From the NCBI GenBank assembly GCA_903923395.1, contig CAIXXM010000044.1, forward strand, positions 1 to 59,510: a stretch of 59,510 nt of DNA, in the 5' to 3' direction. Shown here in pieces: positions 27,180-36,191 of this stretch. Position numbers and translations under genes: made by a program. A model generated the notes under the pieces. The model saw only the letters and a program-made list of their open reading frames with translations, did not search any database and was not told the DNA's origin. How positions within the stretch are numbered: the stretch's first letter is position 1; the number at the start of each line of letters is the position of its first letter. Source of the stretch: an uncultured Acidobacteriia bacterium (GTDB taxonomy: Bacteria; Acidobacteriota; Terriglobia; Bryobacterales; Bryobacteraceae).

Positions 27180-28594
27180 TTCATCGCCAGCAAGCCCTGC
27201 ATCAGTTTGATTCCGTCCCAAAGGTTCTGCAGGCGGATGTTCTCGTTGGAGCTGTGCTGATTGTTGTCGTGGTTGCAGATCGGCACCAGGATCGTAGGCA
27301 CATGCAGCGCATCCGCGATGGTGCCATTCGGTACGCTGCCACCCATCGTCGGCAACTTCACTACGGGACCCAGAGCACCCTCAGCCGCCGCGATGACCTT
27401 CTGCGAAATCGGCAAATCCATTGAGGTTCGTTCTGCGTTGTAGCCGCCATTGCTGGTTACCTTGGCAACCTTTGGATGGCTCAGCAAGGTCGCGGCATCG
27501 GGGTCTTTATCCACCACGAAATAGCCCTGGCTCTTCACGTGCGCCAAAATCCGGTCGAAGGTCAGCTTGTGATCCACCCCTTTCACGAGGCGGATATCAA
27601 TGCTGGCTACAGCGGTGGCGGGAATCACGTTGCTGGCGAGCGCACCGGTATGGGCGCTGGTCAAGCCGCGGATGGTGAGGGCGGGCAGGTTGATGGCTTC
27701 TTCAATCTTCATGCCCGGATTCTCGGTTTCGCCCAACAGCAGTTCCTTGCGCAAGTCCTGGTCAATGGACGGCGCTTCCGCAATCGCCCGCTTTTCGGTG
27801 GCGCTGAGTGGCTCAATGCCGTCATAAAAACCCTTCACCAGGACTTTGCCGTCTTCGTTCTTCATGGAAGCCAGCAGGTGCGCGAGGCGCAGCGCCGGGT
27901 TCGGCGCCCAGTTCCCATAGTGGCCGCTGTGCAGTTCGCGGGAGGGTCCGTAGAGGGTGATCTCCACACTGCGGTTGCCGCGGGCGCCGAAGACGATCTG
28001 CTGCTTGCGTGACTGGTGGACGGGGCCGTCACAGATCAGCCAGACATCACCCGCGAGCAGTTGCTTGTTGGCTTCCAGAATGGTTTGCAAGTGGCGCGAA
28101 CCGGCTTCTTCTTCACCTTCAAAAAAGAACTTTACGTTCTGGGTGAGCGGCTTCCCTTTCAGTTGATCCAGGGCGGCGAGAATCGCCATGATGGGTGCCT
28201 TGCTGTCTGAGGCGGAGCGTGCGAAAAGGCGGGCCTCGGGGTCAGTCAAGGTGCCCTTGAGAACCGGGTCAAAGGGTGCCGTGTTCCATTGCTTGGGGTC
28301 CACGGGCTGTCCATCGTAGTGGCTGTAGAAAACCACGGTGCGCCTGGCGTTCGGTGCTTTGATTTCGCCATACACCACAGCCGGCGTACCCGGTGTTTCG
28401 AGCAGGCGCATGGTCACACCCCGCTTCGCGAAGGCAGCAATGATCCACCGGGCGTTGCGTGCCAGGCCGGCAGGGTCGGCCGCGACATTGGGGATGGAGA
28501 GGAACTCCTCATATTCCCGCAGAATGGTTTCCTTCTGGGCAAAGCAGGGCAGCGCTGTAACAGCGAACAGACAGAGGGCGAGTGGCAACCGCAT
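27176..28594 (-). CDS. Exported M20-family metallopeptidase
   Basis: A 472-residue protein from the ATG at 28594, which begins a clear signal peptide (MRLPLALCLFAVTALPCFAQ). A longer reading to 28792 would run into the divergent acylase gene and adds no conserved sequence. Metal-site motifs of M20 dipeptidases are visible: VVFYSHYDGQPVDP, DSKAPIMAI, FFFEGEEEAGS and LICDGPV, with the final histidine probably in PICNHDNNQHS. The dimerisation (lid) domain lies around residues 205-365. It probably removes terminal residues from peptides in the periplasm. It is divergent from the penicillin-acylase gene with 58 bases between them. Confidence 0.92.
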   Translation of the reverse strand: MRLPLALCLFAVTALPCFAQKETILREYEEFLSIPNVAADPAGLARNARWIIAAFAKRGVTMRLLETPGTPAVVYGEIKAPNARRTVVFYSHYDGQPVDPKQWNTAPFDPVLKGTLTDPEARLFARSASDSKAPIMAILAALDQLKGKPLTQNVKFFFEGEEEAGSRHLQTILEANKQLLAGDVWLICDGPVHQSRKQQIVFGARGNRSVEITLYGPSRELHSGHYGNWAPNPALRLAHLLASMKNEDGKVLVKGFYDGIEPLSATEKRAIAEAPSIDQDLRKELLLGETENPGMKIEEAINLPALTIRGLTSAHTGALASNVIPATAVASIDIRLVKGVDHKLTFDRILAHVKSQGYFVVDKDPDAATLLSHPKVAKVTSNGGYNAERTSMDLPISQKVIAAAEGALGPVVKLPTMGGSVPNGTIADALHVPTILVPICNHDNNQHSSNENIRLQNLWDGIKLMQGLLAMN

Positions 28595-28652
28595 AGGATT
28601 GTTTATACCGTGCGGACCCGCGTGACGGTCTGCGGTAAAGTGATCGAAAGCC

Positions 28653-30824
28653 ATGAAGTTGTCAAAAATCCACTGTTTTTGTCTGATCGCGCTGGTCGCA
28701 CCCGCAGCGGCAGTCGCCGCAACCGGCCCCGAAATCGCCCGCTGGGAGAAGCAGGCCAAGGGGATCACCATCATCCGTGATGATTGGGGCATTGCTCATA
28801 TTTCCGGCAAAACCGATGCCGATGCGGTCTTCGGCATGCTTTACACGCAGTGCGAGGACGATTTCAACCGGGTGGAAAGCAACTACCTGACCTATCTGGG
28901 GCGGACCGCTGAAGCGGAGGGGGAGAGCAAGATCTATCAAGACCTGCGGATGAAGCTGTACATTGATCCCGCGGACCTGCAGGCGAAGTTCAAACAGTCC
29001 CCCGCATGGCTGCAAAAGCTGATGGTGGCGTTCGCCGATGGCGCGAATTATTACCTCTACAAGCATCCCGGCGTGAAGCCGAAGGTGATCCAGCACTTTG
29101 AACCCTGGATGGCGCTCAGCTTCACGGAAGGCAGCATCGGCGGTGATGTGGAACGGATCAACCTCAACCAGTTGGAAGCCTTCTATGGCAAGAACGCGAT
29201 GGCACTGCTGCGGCCGGAGCCTGATCCTCTGAAGATCGAACCCTCCGGCTCGAACGGGATGGCCGTTGCGCCGTCAAATACGCTCAACAAACATCCGCTG
29301 CTGCTGATCAATCCACATACTTCGTTCTTCTTCCGCTCGGAACTGCAGGTAACCAGTGCGGAGGGCCTCAACGCCTATGGCGCCGTAACCTGGGGACAGT
29401 TCTTCATCTATCAGGGCTTCAATGACAAGGCCGGCTGGATGCATACTTCGAGCGGTGTGGATGCGGTGGATGAGTATCTGGAGACCGTTTCCCAGAAGAA
29501 CGGAAAGTGGTTTTATAAGTTCGGTAATGAAGAACGTCCGGTAACTGAGGTGAAGATTACTGTTCCCTATAAGACCGCGTCGGGAATGGCCAGGAAGACC
29601 TTCACTGCTTACAAGACGCAGCATGGCCCTGTCATTCGGGAAACTGATGGCAAGTGGGTGGCCTTCCGGATGATGTTTGAGCCCATCAAGGCTTTGGAGC
29701 AATCCTATCTCCGGACCAAGGCGCGCAATTATGAGGCCTACCGCAAGACGATGGAGTTGAAAGCGAATTCCTCGAACAACACCATCTATGCCGATGCGGA
29801 CGGTACCATCGCTTACTTCCACGGGAACTACGTTCCACGCCGCGATACCAAGTTCGACTGGACGAAGCCGGTGGATGGTAGTGACCCGGCTACGGAATAT
29901 AAGGGCCTGTTGAACGTGGATGAGTTGGTGCAGTTGAAAAATCCCAGGAGCGGCTGGTTGTATAACGCGAATAACTGGCCCTGGTCGGCTGCGGGGGCGG
30001 ATAGTCCGAAAAAGGAGAATTATCCGGCTTACATGGAAATGGGCCGGGAATCCGCGCGTGGTTTGCATGCGATCAAAGTGCTGGAAGGCAAGAAGGATTT
30101 CACCATCGAGACACTTCGTGCTGCGGCTTATGACAGCTATCTCACCTGGTTTGACAAGCCTCTGCCCGCGCTGGTGAAGGCATGGGAGACTCTTCCGTCG
30201 GGCGACCCCGTGAAGAAGAAGTTAGCCGAACCAGTGGCCTTGTTGAAGGGCTGGAATCAGAGATGGGCCGTCGATTCCGTCGCGACAGCCGTGGCAGTTT
30301 ACTGGGCCACGGATCTGCAGCGTGCGACTGCAGGCGGTGGACGCCGCGGCGGGGCAGGGATGAATCCGGAAGATGCGCCACCGGCGCAACTCTTGCAGAC
30401 ACTTTCTTCTGCCCTGGATAAGTTGACCGCGGATTTCGGGAAGTGGAATACGCCGTGGGGTGACATTAACCGGTTCCAGCGACTTACCGGTGACATCGTG
30501 CATCCTTTCGCTGATTCCGGTGAAAGTATTCCGGTCGGGTTTACGTCCGCCGTTTGGGGCTCTCTGGCTTCCTTTGGCGCCCGTGCGTATCCCGGTACAA
30601 AGAAGTGGTACGGCACCAGTGGCAACAGTTTCGTTGCGGTGGTCGAGTTCGGCGAGAGGGTGAAAGCCATTGCGGTGACGGCGGGTGGGGAGAGCGGTCA
30701 TCCCGGTGAGAAACATTTCAATGATCAGGCCAGCCGCTATGCGACAGGAAACCTCCGTGAAGTCTATTTCTATCCGGACCAGTTGAAGGGTCATGTGGAG
30801 CGGCAGTACCAGCCGGGGAATTAG
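28653..30824 (+). CDS. Penicillin acylase family (Ntn-hydrolase) amidase
   Basis: A 723-residue exported precursor (signal peptide about 1-23). Ntn hydrolases of this family cut themselves to expose an N-terminal nucleophile. Here the site is Gly199-Ser200-Asn201 in EPSGSNGMAVAPSNT, so the alpha chain would span about 24-199 and the beta chain 200-723. Other family features are RDDWGIAHISGKTDADAVFG near the N-terminus, HTSSGVD, and INRFQRLTGD near 610. Members cleave beta-lactams, acyl-homoserine lactones or cyclic lipopeptides; the substrate cannot be told from sequence. Its TAG stop overlaps the GTG of the next gene by one base, so the two are co-transcribed. Confidence 0.92.
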   Translation: MKLSKIHCFCLIALVAPAAAVAATGPEIARWEKQAKGITIIRDDWGIAHISGKTDADAVFGMLYTQCEDDFNRVESNYLTYLGRTAEAEGESKIYQDLRMKLYIDPADLQAKFKQSPAWLQKLMVAFADGANYYLYKHPGVKPKVIQHFEPWMALSFTEGSIGGDVERINLNQLEAFYGKNAMALLRPEPDPLKIEPSGSNGMAVAPSNTLNKHPLLLINPHTSFFFRSELQVTSAEGLNAYGAVTWGQFFIYQGFNDKAGWMHTSSGVDAVDEYLETVSQKNGKWFYKFGNEERPVTEVKITVPYKTASGMARKTFTAYKTQHGPVIRETDGKWVAFRMMFEPIKALEQSYLRTKARNYEAYRKTMELKANSSNNTIYADADGTIAYFHGNYVPRRDTKFDWTKPVDGSDPATEYKGLLNVDELVQLKNPRSGWLYNANNWPWSAAGADSPKKENYPAYMEMGRESARGLHAIKVLEGKKDFTIETLRAAAYDSYLTWFDKPLPALVKAWETLPSGDPVKKKLAEPVALLKGWNQRWAVDSVATAVAVYWATDLQRATAGGGRRGGAGMNPEDAPPAQLLQTLSSALDKLTADFGKWNTPWGDINRFQRLTGDIVHPFADSGESIPVGFTSAVWGSLASFGARAYPGTKKWYGTSGNSFVAVVEFGERVKAIAVTAGGESGHPGEKHFNDQASRYATGNLREVYFYPDQLKGHVERQYQPGN

Positions 30825-31594
30825 TGGAAAGACTCCTCTGCCCGGTTCGGAACTGTGGCTTGCCGCTGGTGCGGGATGGCCGCCGGTATGTCTGTGCGAA
30901 AGCGCATTCGTTTGACTTATCCCGCAGCGGCTATCTCAATCTGTTACAACCGCAGGACCGGCGCTCGAAGGACCCCGGAGATTCCGCCGGAGCCGTTGCC
31001 GCCCGGCGCAGACTGCATGAGCGCGGCATAACTGCTCCCCTGTGCGAGGGCATTTGGGCCTTCGCCGCACCCCGACAAGATGATGTCATTCTTGATGCCG
31101 GTTGCGGTGAAGGTTTCTATCTGGGCGCTGCGATGCCTGGAGCCGAACGTTATGGGGTGGATATCTCCCTGCCGGCGATTGATGCCGCGGCAAAGAAGTA
31201 TCCTGGCTGCCATTGGATTGTGGCGAATGCAGACCGGCAGATTCCCTTCCAAGCGGGTTCGGTGTCACTGGTGGTTTCCATCACCGCGCGCATGAATGAG
31301 GCGGAGTTCGCCCGGGTGCTGGCTCCACAAGGCCGTCTGGTAATCGCGATCCCGTCACCGGATGATCTGATTGAACTGCGTGGACGGGGGCGCGAACGGG
31401 TCGCGCGCACTGTGGAATCATTCCAGTCGATGTTTGAGCTTACAGGGCAATCGAGAGTCGCCACGACGGCGGTTCTCGATGTATCCGGCGTGGAGGATAT
31501 TCTGCTCTCGATTTACCGCCCGATGCAGCAGGAGCCCGCCATCGCGAAGGATGTTACGTTCAGTCTGGATTTACTGTCTTTCCGGCGGAAGTAA
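30824..31594 (+). CDS. RlmA-like rRNA guanine methyltransferase
   Basis: A 256-residue SAM-dependent enzyme. The N-terminal zinc site has Cys6, Cys11, Cys24 and His28 (LLCPVRNCGLPL, YVCAKAHSFD), followed by SGYLNLLQPQ, a pattern of the RlmA (23S rRNA G745/G748) family. SAM motif I is ILDAGCGEGFYLG at about 88-100, and YGVDIS follows. It starts with GTG overlapping the acylase stop by one base. RlmA homologues methylate a guanine in helix 35 of 23S rRNA; some confer tylosin or mycinamicin tolerance. The pairing with an acylase gene is probably incidental. Its 3' end overlaps the DinB gene by 35 bases. Confidence 0.88.
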   Translation: MERLLCPVRNCGLPLVRDGRRYVCAKAHSFDLSRSGYLNLLQPQDRRSKDPGDSAGAVAARRRLHERGITAPLCEGIWAFAAPRQDDVILDAGCGEGFYLGAAMPGAERYGVDISLPAIDAAAKKYPGCHWIVANADRQIPFQAGSVSLVVSITARMNEAEFARVLAPQGRLVIAIPSPDDLIELRGRGRERVARTVESFQSMFELTGQSRVATTAVLDVSGVEDILLSIYRPMQQEPAIAKDVTFSLDLLSFRRK

Positions 31595-32054
31595 GCAGCG
31601 CGATCTGACCGGCATGATAAAGGCTGTGCTGGATGATTCCATGCAGCAGATAGTAGAAGTCATAAGTGCGTCCGGGAACGGTCTCCGCCAGCTTCGCATC
31701 GGGCATGGATTCCACTGCAACGGCCAACGCTTCCGCATTTCTCATAGCAGCGAGCAGATCTTTCCTCCAGAGTTCCTGCTGGAATTGCGCGGGGCTGGGC
31801 CAATCCACTTCTGTCCCCCACATGCGGGGAATCGGAGTGCCTGCAATGGCGTCGATTGCGGCGCGGACATAGATATCAATGTGCAGAACAATTTCCCAGA
31901 TGCTATGGGCGCCCGGAACCATCTTGGCCGCGGCAAGTTCCACGGGTATGTTCTTCGTCAGGGTCAAGATGGGATAGCCATGCCATGGTTCGCCGGTGAA
32001 CGCATTTCGCAACTGTTCCGCGACCCGGACCGCTTCGCCCGTCATTTCAGCCAT
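31560..32054 (-). CDS. DinB/YfiT-family metal-binding four-helix protein
   Basis: A 164-residue protein of the DinB superfamily. Three metal-ligand histidines fit the family pattern: one in GAHSIWEIVLHIDIY (about 48-62) and two in HGIIQHSLYHAGQIALL near 138-154. Members include thiol-dependent transferases that use bacillithiol or mycothiol, plus many of unknown function. It is the third gene of a minus-strand operon: its start overlaps the beta-helix gene by 13 bases. Its 3' end overlaps the RlmA-like gene by 35 bases on the other strand. Confidence 0.88.
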   Translation of the reverse strand: MAEMTGEAVRVAEQLRNAFTGEPWHGYPILTLTKNIPVELAAAKMVPGAHSIWEIVLHIDIYVRAAIDAIAGTPIPRMWGTEVDWPSPAQFQQELWRKDLLAAMRNAEALAVAVESMPDAKLAETVPGRTYDFYYLLHGIIQHSLYHAGQIALLTSAGKTVNPD

Positions 32055-33400
32055 GCGATCTGTGCCTCATCTGAGCAGTCATTCTTCTCAATGCGGTTCG
32101 CTTCCTTCTTCACCCCCGGGGCGAAGGCGATGCAGCCGCGGCTCATGCCGTAGCCGCCAATCTCATTCTTCTCAATGGTGTTGCCCTGGGCCGGAGCCGG
32201 TCGTTCCGCGCCGGAGCCGAGATAGATACCTGTGCGCAGTAACAGCGGCTGCGCGGGATTGTAGAGGCAATTGAACTGCTTGGTATCCGGGCAGTGCGAC
32301 ATATTGATGCGGGATAACTTATTTCCGCTTACGGTGTGGCCGGAACCGATCACGAAGATACCGCCGAACAGGGTGCCATCGATCGTGTTATTCAGAATCC
32401 GGATATTCTTCGACTGCATATCGGGATTCGTATTATTCATGATGATGCCGAAGTTCCCGAAGGGATAACTCTTCACATCTTCCAGATTCCGGCAGGTGTT
32501 GCCGGATACCTCGCCATCATGAAAGCCATCGAGGTCAATACACTTGCCATCGATTTCATCAAACGTGTTGTTTTGGTATACAGACTGGTCCACGTTGCCC
32601 GCCGTGTCAATACCAACGGGAAATGCGGCGCCTTCGAGGTCAATCTCACTGGCAGGATAGCCAATATCGCGCCCGTGGTTATCCTCCACCGTGACCTGTG
32701 TGGCATGGCCCACCTGGATGGCATCGCGCGCCACCTGCACAATGTCATTGCCGGCGATGCGGCCCTTGCCGTTGCGCTTCGACGTGTAGAGAGAATGCGT
32801 CCAAATGCCGTTGCCGCGGATATTGATCAGCTTGCACTGCAGGACTTCGAAATCCGACGTGCCTTCTTCGAGCAGAATGCCGCCCGTGGTGTTGTTGCGC
32901 TTCTTGAGATTCAGACTGCCGCTGTCACGCACGGTGATTGCTTCGAGCCGCACCTTGGAAGAGGCATTGACCAGCACGGCGAACCCGGCGATGTTCACGG
33001 CGGCAACGCCCTTTAAGGTCAGTCCGGTCACATTCTCCGCGAGGATGCCGTTATCCGGCGTAAAGCGCGAGAACATGACATCGGATGGCGGCAAGCCAAG
33101 CGGCTTCGCCTGCAAAGCGTCGCGGTTCCCATCCAGCGTCAGGCCGGTAATGCGGAGGTTGCGTCCGGCGGGCATCGCGAGCAGCGCTCTGCCGCGGAAA
33201 GTGGCTGCGGCCTTGAGTGTTGTTCCTGCTTTGGCCGCACGGATTTCGAGGTCATGGGCATCCGGTGCCAGCGTGATTTCACGGGTGATCTCAAAGACAC
33301 CGGCCGGGAGTTCCACCACACCGGTCTTCGCCGTGCGAAGCAGCGTTTCCGGCGTCGCCGCGAAGAGACTCGCCGCCGCGAGAAAGAGAAGGATTTTCAT
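32042..33400 (-). CDS. Secreted right-handed parallel beta-helix protein
   Basis: A 452-residue exported protein (signal peptide about 1-15). The body is a run of short beta-helix coils of the NosD/pectate-lyase superfamily, for example LEIRAAKAGTTLKAAATFRG, NLRITGLTLDGNRDAL, NIRILNNTIDGTLFGGIFVI and NTIEKNEIGGYGMSRGCIAF. Asn ladders and repeated DN/NN turns support the fold. No catalytic set is obvious, so a polysaccharide lyase/hydrolase or a binding protein are both possible. It overlaps the methyltransferase gene upstream by ATGA (33397-33400) and the DinB gene downstream by 13 bases. Confidence 0.88.
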   Translation of the reverse strand: MKILLFLAAASLFAATPETLLRTAKTGVVELPAGVFEITREITLAPDAHDLEIRAAKAGTTLKAAATFRGRALLAMPAGRNLRITGLTLDGNRDALQAKPLGLPPSDVMFSRFTPDNGILAENVTGLTLKGVAAVNIAGFAVLVNASSKVRLEAITVRDSGSLNLKKRNNTTGGILLEEGTSDFEVLQCKLINIRGNGIWTHSLYTSKRNGKGRIAGNDIVQVARDAIQVGHATQVTVEDNHGRDIGYPASEIDLEGAAFPVGIDTAGNVDQSVYQNNTFDEIDGKCIDLDGFHDGEVSGNTCRNLEDVKSYPFGNFGIIMNNTNPDMQSKNIRILNNTIDGTLFGGIFVIGSGHTVSGNKLSRINMSHCPDTKQFNCLYNPAQPLLLRTGIYLGSGAERPAPAQGNTIEKNEIGGYGMSRGCIAFAPGVKKEANRIEKNDCSDEAQIAWLK

Positions 33401-34668
33401 GGGATAAGAAGACCAATCGTGGTGACTTTGCGGGAACCCAGGTGAACCTCCAGCACGTGCCCTCCCGGTGCTGTGTTGGCCGGAATGCTGAAGTTTACCT
33501 CATATCTGCTGGACAGGGGATCCGTGCGGAAGGTTTCCACATCTTCGACCGGGATGTTATCGAGCGTCGCCCGCAAGGACCCGATCTCATCCACCTCTTC
33601 GAGCGCGAGTTTCACCGAGCCCGACTCTATCGTTTGGCCGGAAAGCAGGTTCACGCCATCGCTCAGGTGCACCAGACGTGGCACAGCGGGGCCAGGCGGA
33701 ATCACACGCACAAAGGCATCCGGGCAGAGACGGCGACCGGCATGAAAGATCGCAACGGGAAGAAGAGCGGTGCGCAGTCCTGGCGGCAGGAAGACGTTGA
33801 TCTGGGAAAGTCCATTGGCTTGCGGTCCCACGTAACAGACCTGAGCCGGCGTGCCATCCATGATGACTTCGAGCGAGTTCAGATCACATTCCGCGGGCAG
33901 GTTCTCCGTCCAGAGCGTCATACAGGCCAGGCGGCCCGATGCAGGCACGGCGCGCTCCCCGCTAAATGCATTGGACACAGAACGGACCCGCACTGTAGCG
34001 GGTTTCCGCCACGTGGTCCACATATACTGCGTTTCGATTCCTGACAGCGACAGCAACTGCATGCCGTGTTCGCGGGCGAAGGCGTGGACTTCTTCCGCGC
34101 TGATGCGGACGCCCGACCACGTTGTATATTCCCGGGCGGTCTTCGGCAGGCCGTTGATCTGCAGCCGCGCGATGCCTCCCGGCTTCAGCACCCGCACGGT
34201 CTCGCGCAAGTAAGAGAAGACGACTTCCGCCGAAGGAATGTGCTGGAAAACGGCGAAGGAATAGACGAAATCGAAGGAATTGGATTCGAATGCAGCCAGA
34301 TCACTGCCCGAGGCATGGCGTGGAAAGGCGTTGGGCGTGTGCCGCAGATTGTGCTTCGCACGGGCGATCATTTCATCGGAGACATCCACGCCATGCACTT
34401 CCGCGAACCTTTGGGCCATGGGACGAAGCAGACGGCCGGGGCCGCAGCCGATTTCCAGAGCACGGCGGGACTTCACCGGCACGGCGCTGTCGAAGCGTTT
34501 GATCTCTGTATCCAGGTCCCGCACCACGTCGGCGGCGGTGGCAAAGAATTCTTCGTCATCCTGTTCGCGGCGGCCAAAGGCGACGTAATAGTGGGCGTCC
34601 TCGCGGGCGCGCTCGTTCCACTCCTCGCGCATTTGGCTGGAGACGGATTCGGGAATCAATTCGGACAC
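33397..34668 (-). CDS. SAM methyltransferase with C-terminal beta-sandwich domains
   Basis: A 423-residue protein without a signal peptide. A class I methyltransferase domain covers about 25-215: motif I ALEIGCGPGRLLRPMA, HGVDVSDEMI, FDFVYSFAVFQHI and VLKPGG. The C-terminal half (about 230-423) looks like two beta-sandwich domains, with WTENLPAECDLNSLEVIMDG, NGLSQINVFLPPGL and PAVPRLVHLSDGVNLLSG. It resembles the Solibacter-type TIGR03437 domain normally found on exported proteins. The substrate is unknown; small molecules or cell-envelope glycans are possible. It heads the operon with the beta-helix and DinB genes and is divergent from a membrane glycosyltransferase 35 bases away. Confidence 0.85.
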   Translation of the reverse strand: MSELIPESVSSQMREEWNERAREDAHYYVAFGRREQDDEEFFATAADVVRDLDTEIKRFDSAVPVKSRRALEIGCGPGRLLRPMAQRFAEVHGVDVSDEMIARAKHNLRHTPNAFPRHASGSDLAAFESNSFDFVYSFAVFQHIPSAEVVFSYLRETVRVLKPGGIARLQINGLPKTAREYTTWSGVRISAEEVHAFAREHGMQLLSLSGIETQYMWTTWRKPATVRVRSVSNAFSGERAVPASGRLACMTLWTENLPAECDLNSLEVIMDGTPAQVCYVGPQANGLSQINVFLPPGLRTALLPVAIFHAGRRLCPDAFVRVIPPGPAVPRLVHLSDGVNLLSGQTIESGSVKLALEEVDEIGSLRATLDNIPVEDVETFRTDPLSSRYEVNFSIPANTAPGGHVLEVHLGSRKVTTIGLLIP

Positions 34669-34703
34669 TCTTACAATCTTAGGCCCGGCGGTATTCTAAG
34701 CGT

Positions 34704-36191
34704 TTGACCCGGCGTGAGATAGTTCCGGCAGTGGTGATCTGGGCATTGTTTCTGGTGCGCGGCGTTTTCTACTGCACCATGCTCCCTGTGTGGGAGGGCT
34801 TTGATGAATACGCGCATTTTGCCCGTTTCAGCCAGGGCGCGCTGCCGCGCATGAACACCCCGCTGACCAGAGAAGTGGAGCGCACTTTTACGCTGCTGCC
34901 CATGCCGGATCAACTGGCCTGGATCGGGCCGGAAGTCAAAATTCACCCGAAATGGTGGGCATTACCGGATGCTTCGCGCGCGGCACGGCTCACGGCGGCG
35001 CGTTCGATTCCAGCGCAGGAAGCAACTCTGCCGGCGCAGGGCAATTTCCAGTCGTATGAGTCGCAACAGGGGCCGCTTTACTATTGGGTGCTCTGGCCAT
35101 TCCTGCAAATGGCCGCGGGGTGGAACATTCTGGAGCGAGTTCTCCTGGCCCGCTTGCTGAGTGTCCTGCTGGCTTCCGCTGCGATCCCACTGGTGTGGCT
35201 GGCCGGACGGAACTTAGCCGGGCAGAGGTTGGGCCTCGGAGCTGCGGCTTTCCTTGCGATTTCACCCATGTTTGCCCTCAATGCCGCCCGTGTCGCCAAT
35301 GATTGTCTGGCGATCTCTTGGACGGCGCTGCTGCTGGTTCTGCTGAGTGCTAAGCGACTGCACAGTTGGTGGATCGGCCTGGTTCTGGGTTCTGTCCTGC
35401 TCACGAAAGCCTATGCCTTGACGCTGCTTCCGGCTTTGCTGGTGCTGCTTTGGCGGCAGCGTTTTGTGCTTGGGAAAGCGCTCGGGCTTGGAGTATTGCT
35501 GGGTGGTTGGTGGTATGTCCGCAATATTCTGCTGACCGGGCGGCTCACCGGCTGGGAGGATGATGCTCCGCTCTCCACAGTCTTGCGAAGCCTGCCTGCC
35601 GTGCCCTGGGTTCATGCGACCTCCACCGTATTCAAGACCGCGCTCTGGTTCGGCGGCTGGAGTTTTCTCACGGCCCGCGCGTGGATGTACAACGTTCTGC
35701 TCGCCATCCTGTTGCTGTGCGTCGCTGCCGGTTGGCGCAGGGCAGGGAACTTCCGCGCTCCGTGGGTCATGGTGGCCTGCTTTCTGGCAGGCATGGTCTA
35801 CGACGTGGGGGCAGAGTTCGCCACGCAGCATGCCACCGGAACACCGGGTTGGTATCTCTGGGGGGTGGGCGCCGCTTTTGCTCTGCTGATTGCGGGCGGG
35901 GCCGGAAAGTGGACCGCTCCGGTCTGCGCGCTGCTCTGCGTCTTTGATTTGTTTACCGCCAACTTCGTGCTCTTGCCCTACTATTCGGGTTTCGCGGCGC
36001 ACGGCAGAAGTTTTGCCGCCATCTCGCAACTGCCCGCGGCACTGGACCGCCTCGCCGTACCGCACGTCCTCTGGATTGCCTTTCTGGCCGCCGGACCCGT
36101 CATTCTTGTTACACTACTGACCAATCATGAAGTTTCGTTTGCTGCTTCCTCTTCTCGCGTCAGCGATGCTCTCCGCCCAGCAGGTGAATGA
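34704..36191 (+). CDS. GT-C fold membrane glycosyltransferase (PMT/GT39-like)
   Basis: A roughly 495-residue polytopic protein with about 11 membrane helices. The first periplasmic loop carries the acidic motif LPVWEGFDEYAHFARFSQG, as in PMT/ArnT-type lipid-linked sugar transferases, and YESQQGPLYYWVLWPF follows. These use polyprenyl-phosphate sugars to modify proteins or lipids outside the cytoplasm. The start is uncertain: a TTG at 34704 gives the longest frame, and GTG codons at 34731 or 34734 are alternatives; no strong ribosome site is seen. The C-terminal 22 codons overlap the next gene by 65 bases in another frame. Confidence 0.82.
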   Translation: MTRREIVPAVVIWALFLVRGVFYCTMLPVWEGFDEYAHFARFSQGALPRMNTPLTREVERTFTLLPMPDQLAWIGPEVKIHPKWWALPDASRAARLTAARSIPAQEATLPAQGNFQSYESQQGPLYYWVLWPFLQMAAGWNILERVLLARLLSVLLASAAIPLVWLAGRNLAGQRLGLGAAAFLAISPMFALNAARVANDCLAISWTALLLVLLSAKRLHSWWIGLVLGSVLLTKAYALTLLPALLVLLWRQRFVLGKALGLGVLLGGWWYVRNILLTGRLTGWEDDAPLSTVLRSLPAVPWVHATSTVFKTALWFGGWSFLTARAWMYNVLLAILLLCVAAGWRRAGNFRAPWVMVACFLAGMVYDVGAEFATQHATGTPGWYLWGVGAAFALLIAGGAGKWTAPVCALLCVFDLFTANFVLLPYYSGFAAHGRSFAAISQLPAALDRLAVPHVLWIAFLAAGPVILVTLLTNHEVSFAASSSRVSDALRPAGE

